From contig NZ_CP011270.1 of the NCBI RefSeq assembly GCF_001610835.1, positions 5,722,001 through 5,786,000 on the forward strand: a DNA stretch of 64,000 bases, in the 5' to 3' direction. Positions 60,588-64,000 of this stretch are shown in pieces. The position numbers and the translations under genes were made by a program. Positions within the stretch are counted from its first letter, which is position 1, and every line of letters starts with the position of its first letter. This DNA is from Planctomyces sp. SH-PL14. Lineage in GTDB: Bacteria; Planctomycetota; Planctomycetia; Planctomycetales; Planctomycetaceae. The notes under the pieces were generated by a model. It was not told the origin of the DNA. It made no database searches and was given only the letters and a program-made list of their open reading frames with translations.

Positions 60588-60748
60588 CCGGGTCCAGGGG
60601 GACCCTGGTCAGGGGGTGCAGGGGGCAGAATGCCCCTTGCCCGCCGGAGGCCCTCTCGTCGAGAGATGTCTGAAGGAGGCCGTGTCCAAGCGCGGTCCAC
60701 GTGCCGTATGCCCCCCCCACCAACCCGCGGGGATGCAAAGCGAGTAGT
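60588..60748 (+). repeat. Repeat A, left module only (forward), copy 15
   Basis: A forward left-half copy from CCGGGTCCAGGGGGACCC through GAGAGATGTCTGAAGGAGG to CACCAACCCGCGGGGATGC. The hairpin is the short GAA-loop form. It ends where a different repeat mosaic begins. Confidence 0.85.
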
Positions 60749-61100
60749 GAAGGGTGCTGGAGTCCCGTTGGAGCCCAGCATGGACGGTCTTCGAACAGAT
60801 CGCGTCCAGCGGGACACGCTGAAGCGTGGACTCCAACGGCGTTCCTCGCTTCGACACCGGTCTTGCCCGCGAGGAAGTCCCGCAGGGACGGCCGAGAATA
60901 GCCCACCCTTTCAAGGGGGGGCTCGGTCCACGCGCCAACCGCACAGTCCCGGCAGGGACGAAAGACTCTTCCGCATCGAGACGGCCCCCCTTGAGGCGGA
61001 CGCGCGTCGCGTCCCACGGGCCGGAACGAAAACGCCGCCGGCGGCCAGCCCCATAAAGCGGACGTCCGTCGTTTGCCGCGGTTCTTCATGAAGCGTCTCC
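60749..61100. repeat. Repeat mosaic with AGTCCCG elements (repeat D)
   Basis: Contains GGAGTCCCGTTGGAGCCC and its near inverse GGACTCCAACGGCG (about 60760 and 60825) around CGTCCAGCGGGACACGC. It continues with GAAGTCCCGCAGGGACGGCC (60873), a CCCACCCTTTCAAGGGGGG motif and CAGTCCCGGCAGGGACGAAA (60946). The AGTCCCG..GGGACG dyad and the companion CCCACC..-type motif also occur together at 36290-36515. No gene is evident between 60423 and 61197. Confidence 0.75.
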
Positions 61101-61197
61101 GGCGGCTCATCTTGCGGAAGCGAGAGAGTTACAGTGTTGAGCGACGCGCCCGGCCGATGCGCAGCCCGGCGTGCAACTCAGGTGACGAGGGCCCCGA

Positions 61198-61884
61198 ATG
61201 AACCGTTCCGCCTGGAAGGCGCTCGGAGAGGAGTTGTTCGCTCTGGACCGCTGGGGCGATTTCGATCCCGCCAGGAGGGAGTTCGACGCCGCCGATCCCA
61301 GGACGTGGCTCTGGCGGCATGCCGACCCGCATCCGGTCAATATCCTCGTCAACAGCGAGATTCCTCCCGACCACTTCGAGACCTATGCGCCGGCGCTGAC
61401 GAAGGGGCTGAAGACGCTTCGTGATGAAGCGGGGCTGGAGATGGTGGTCCGGGCGCTGTCGCGCAAGGGGTTGACGGCCGCGGTCGGCGAGATCCTGGGG
61501 CTGTTCTCCTCAGAATCGCTCGTGCGTGAGCAGAACTGCCTGTGGGCGGCGGGGAACGCAATCTATGCGATCGCGCCGAAGGATCATCTGGAGGAGTGCC
61601 TTGCGGTGTGCCGGGACCCGCGGGTGGGGAGCGCGCGGCAGAAGCTGATCGTCCATCTCTCGCGGTTCAAGAAGTCTCCGGAGGTGTTCGAGACGCTGGT
61701 CTCTCTTCTGGAGGACGAGACCGCCCGCGGCCCCGCGATGGAAGCGCTGAAGAAGCTTGGCGACCCCCGCGCGATCCCGGCGATTGAGCGTACCCCGGTC
61801 CGGGAGGGAGAGGAGGGGATTTACGAGACGCACCAGAAGGCGATGGCGCTGAAGACGCTTGCCGCGAAGAAGAGCAAGGCTTGA
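61198..61884 (+). CDS. HEAT-repeat-like protein
   Basis: The product has 228 residues, no signal peptide. The central and C-terminal parts are helical hairpins of HEAT type: EMVVRALSRKGLTAAVGEIL, CLWAAGNAIYAIAPKDHLEE, GSARQKLIVHLSRFKKSPEV, FETLVSLLEDETARGPAMEA and LKKLGDPRAIPAIERTPV. The AxxALxxLGDPRAIPAI string is the classic bacterial HEAT motif. It would act as a protein-binding scaffold in the cytoplasm. The start ATG follows GACGAGGGCCCCGA. The gene ends 12 bases before a reverse repeat A copy. It ends with a short Lys-rich tail. Confidence 0.8.
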   Translation: MNRSAWKALGEELFALDRWGDFDPARREFDAADPRTWLWRHADPHPVNILVNSEIPPDHFETYAPALTKGLKTLRDEAGLEMVVRALSRKGLTAAVGEILGLFSSESLVREQNCLWAAGNAIYAIAPKDHLEECLAVCRDPRVGSARQKLIVHLSRFKKSPEVFETLVSLLEDETARGPAMEALKKLGDPRAIPAIERTPVREGEEGIYETHQKAMALKTLAAKKSKA

Positions 61885-61896
61885 GGCGGTGAAGCG

Positions 61897-62070
61897 GCGT
61901 TGAGGATTCACCGCTCGCTTTGCAATCCCCGCGGGTTGGTGACGGGGCATACGGCATTGTGTCCGCGTTTGGACACGGCCTCCTTCAGACATCTCTCGAC
62001 GAGAGGGCCTCCGGCGGGCAAGGGGGATTCTCCCCCTTGCATCCCCTGACCAGGGTGCCCCTGGACCCGG
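61897..62070 (-). repeat. Repeat A, left module plus part of middle (reverse), copy 16
   Basis: A reverse copy beginning in the middle segment (GCGTTGAGGATTCACCGC) and running to CAGGGTGCCCCTGGACCCGG. The hairpin at 62019-62039 has arm CAAGGGGGA, loop TTC, arm TCCCCCTTG, so the innermost pair is A:T. It lies between convergent genes. Confidence 0.9.
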
Positions 62071-62110
62071 TGAGGGATGGGGTGAGCAGCATCAATCCTT
62101 CCAGCCACCA

Positions 62111-63964
<1,854 letters not shown>

Positions 63965-64000
63965 GAAGGGCTCCGGAAGCGGGGGTATCGTTCCCTTCAG

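Overview
The window is GC-rich bacterial DNA that almost certainly comes from a planctomycete (Planctomycetota, probably Planctomycetales). The reasons are four serine/threonine kinases in 64 kb (with Cache, leucine-rich, WD40 or pseudokinase partners), an ECF sigma factor immediately upstream of a kinase, many secreted proteins of planctomycete type (DUF1080, LamG, DUF1559-like, FAD oxidoreductase), a BlaI/M56 pair, and intergenic spaces packed with palindromic repeats. No rRNA, tRNA, transposase, integrase or CRISPR array was seen.

Layout. 0-6 kb: small lipo- and membrane proteins and a class A flavin monooxygenase. 6-12.5 kb: DUF6428 and DUF488 genes, a Cache-sensor kinase, and a PadR regulator with its membrane partner. 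12.7-17.2 kb: eight minus-strand genes, several overlapping by 4 bases, encoding a FliA-like sigma factor, a trypsin-like lipoprotein, a papain-like protein and small membrane proteins; it looks like a phage-derived or domesticated module. 17.6-31.7 kb: a secreted propeller-like protein, an alpha-carbonic anhydrase, a Kef-type antiporter, duplicated small membrane proteins, a duplicated LTxxQ protein, a methyltransferase, and an ECF sigma factor with its membrane partner. 32.6-35.8 kb: a BlaI-type repressor with two operator copies in its own promoter region, followed by an unusual M56 protease fused to an HlyD-type efflux adaptor. 36-46 kb: repeat-rich DNA, a stress protein, DoxX and SUKH proteins, and isolated terminase small- and large-subunit genes. 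45.8-64 kb: ECF sigma plus LRR kinase, DUF1080, an ICMT-like methyltransferase, a DHFR-family gene broken by an amber codon, a WD40 kinase, LamG and FAD proteins, a HEAT protein and a kinase-pseudokinase.

The most striking signal is in the spacers. One modular repeat family (called repeat A here) occurs 16 times in full, left-half or right-half form. It carries a strong hairpin whose innermost base pair differs between copies as C:G, T:A or A:T, always with pairing kept, and whose loop has a 3-base form and a 13-14-base form, both found in both halves. Other families are repeat B (GTCA-loop hairpin), E (inverted pairs of a REGEAPAEP-coding motif), GGCCCAANGGGCC palindromes, AGTCCCG..GGGACG elements and CATCTGTG-type elements. 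Together they fill nearly all longer gaps.

A second window-wide signal is a within-gene drift of synonymous codons: several long genes begin with mostly C-ending codons and finish with mostly G-ending codons, on both strands. Gene functions given here are read from motifs and family memory only; no database search was possible.
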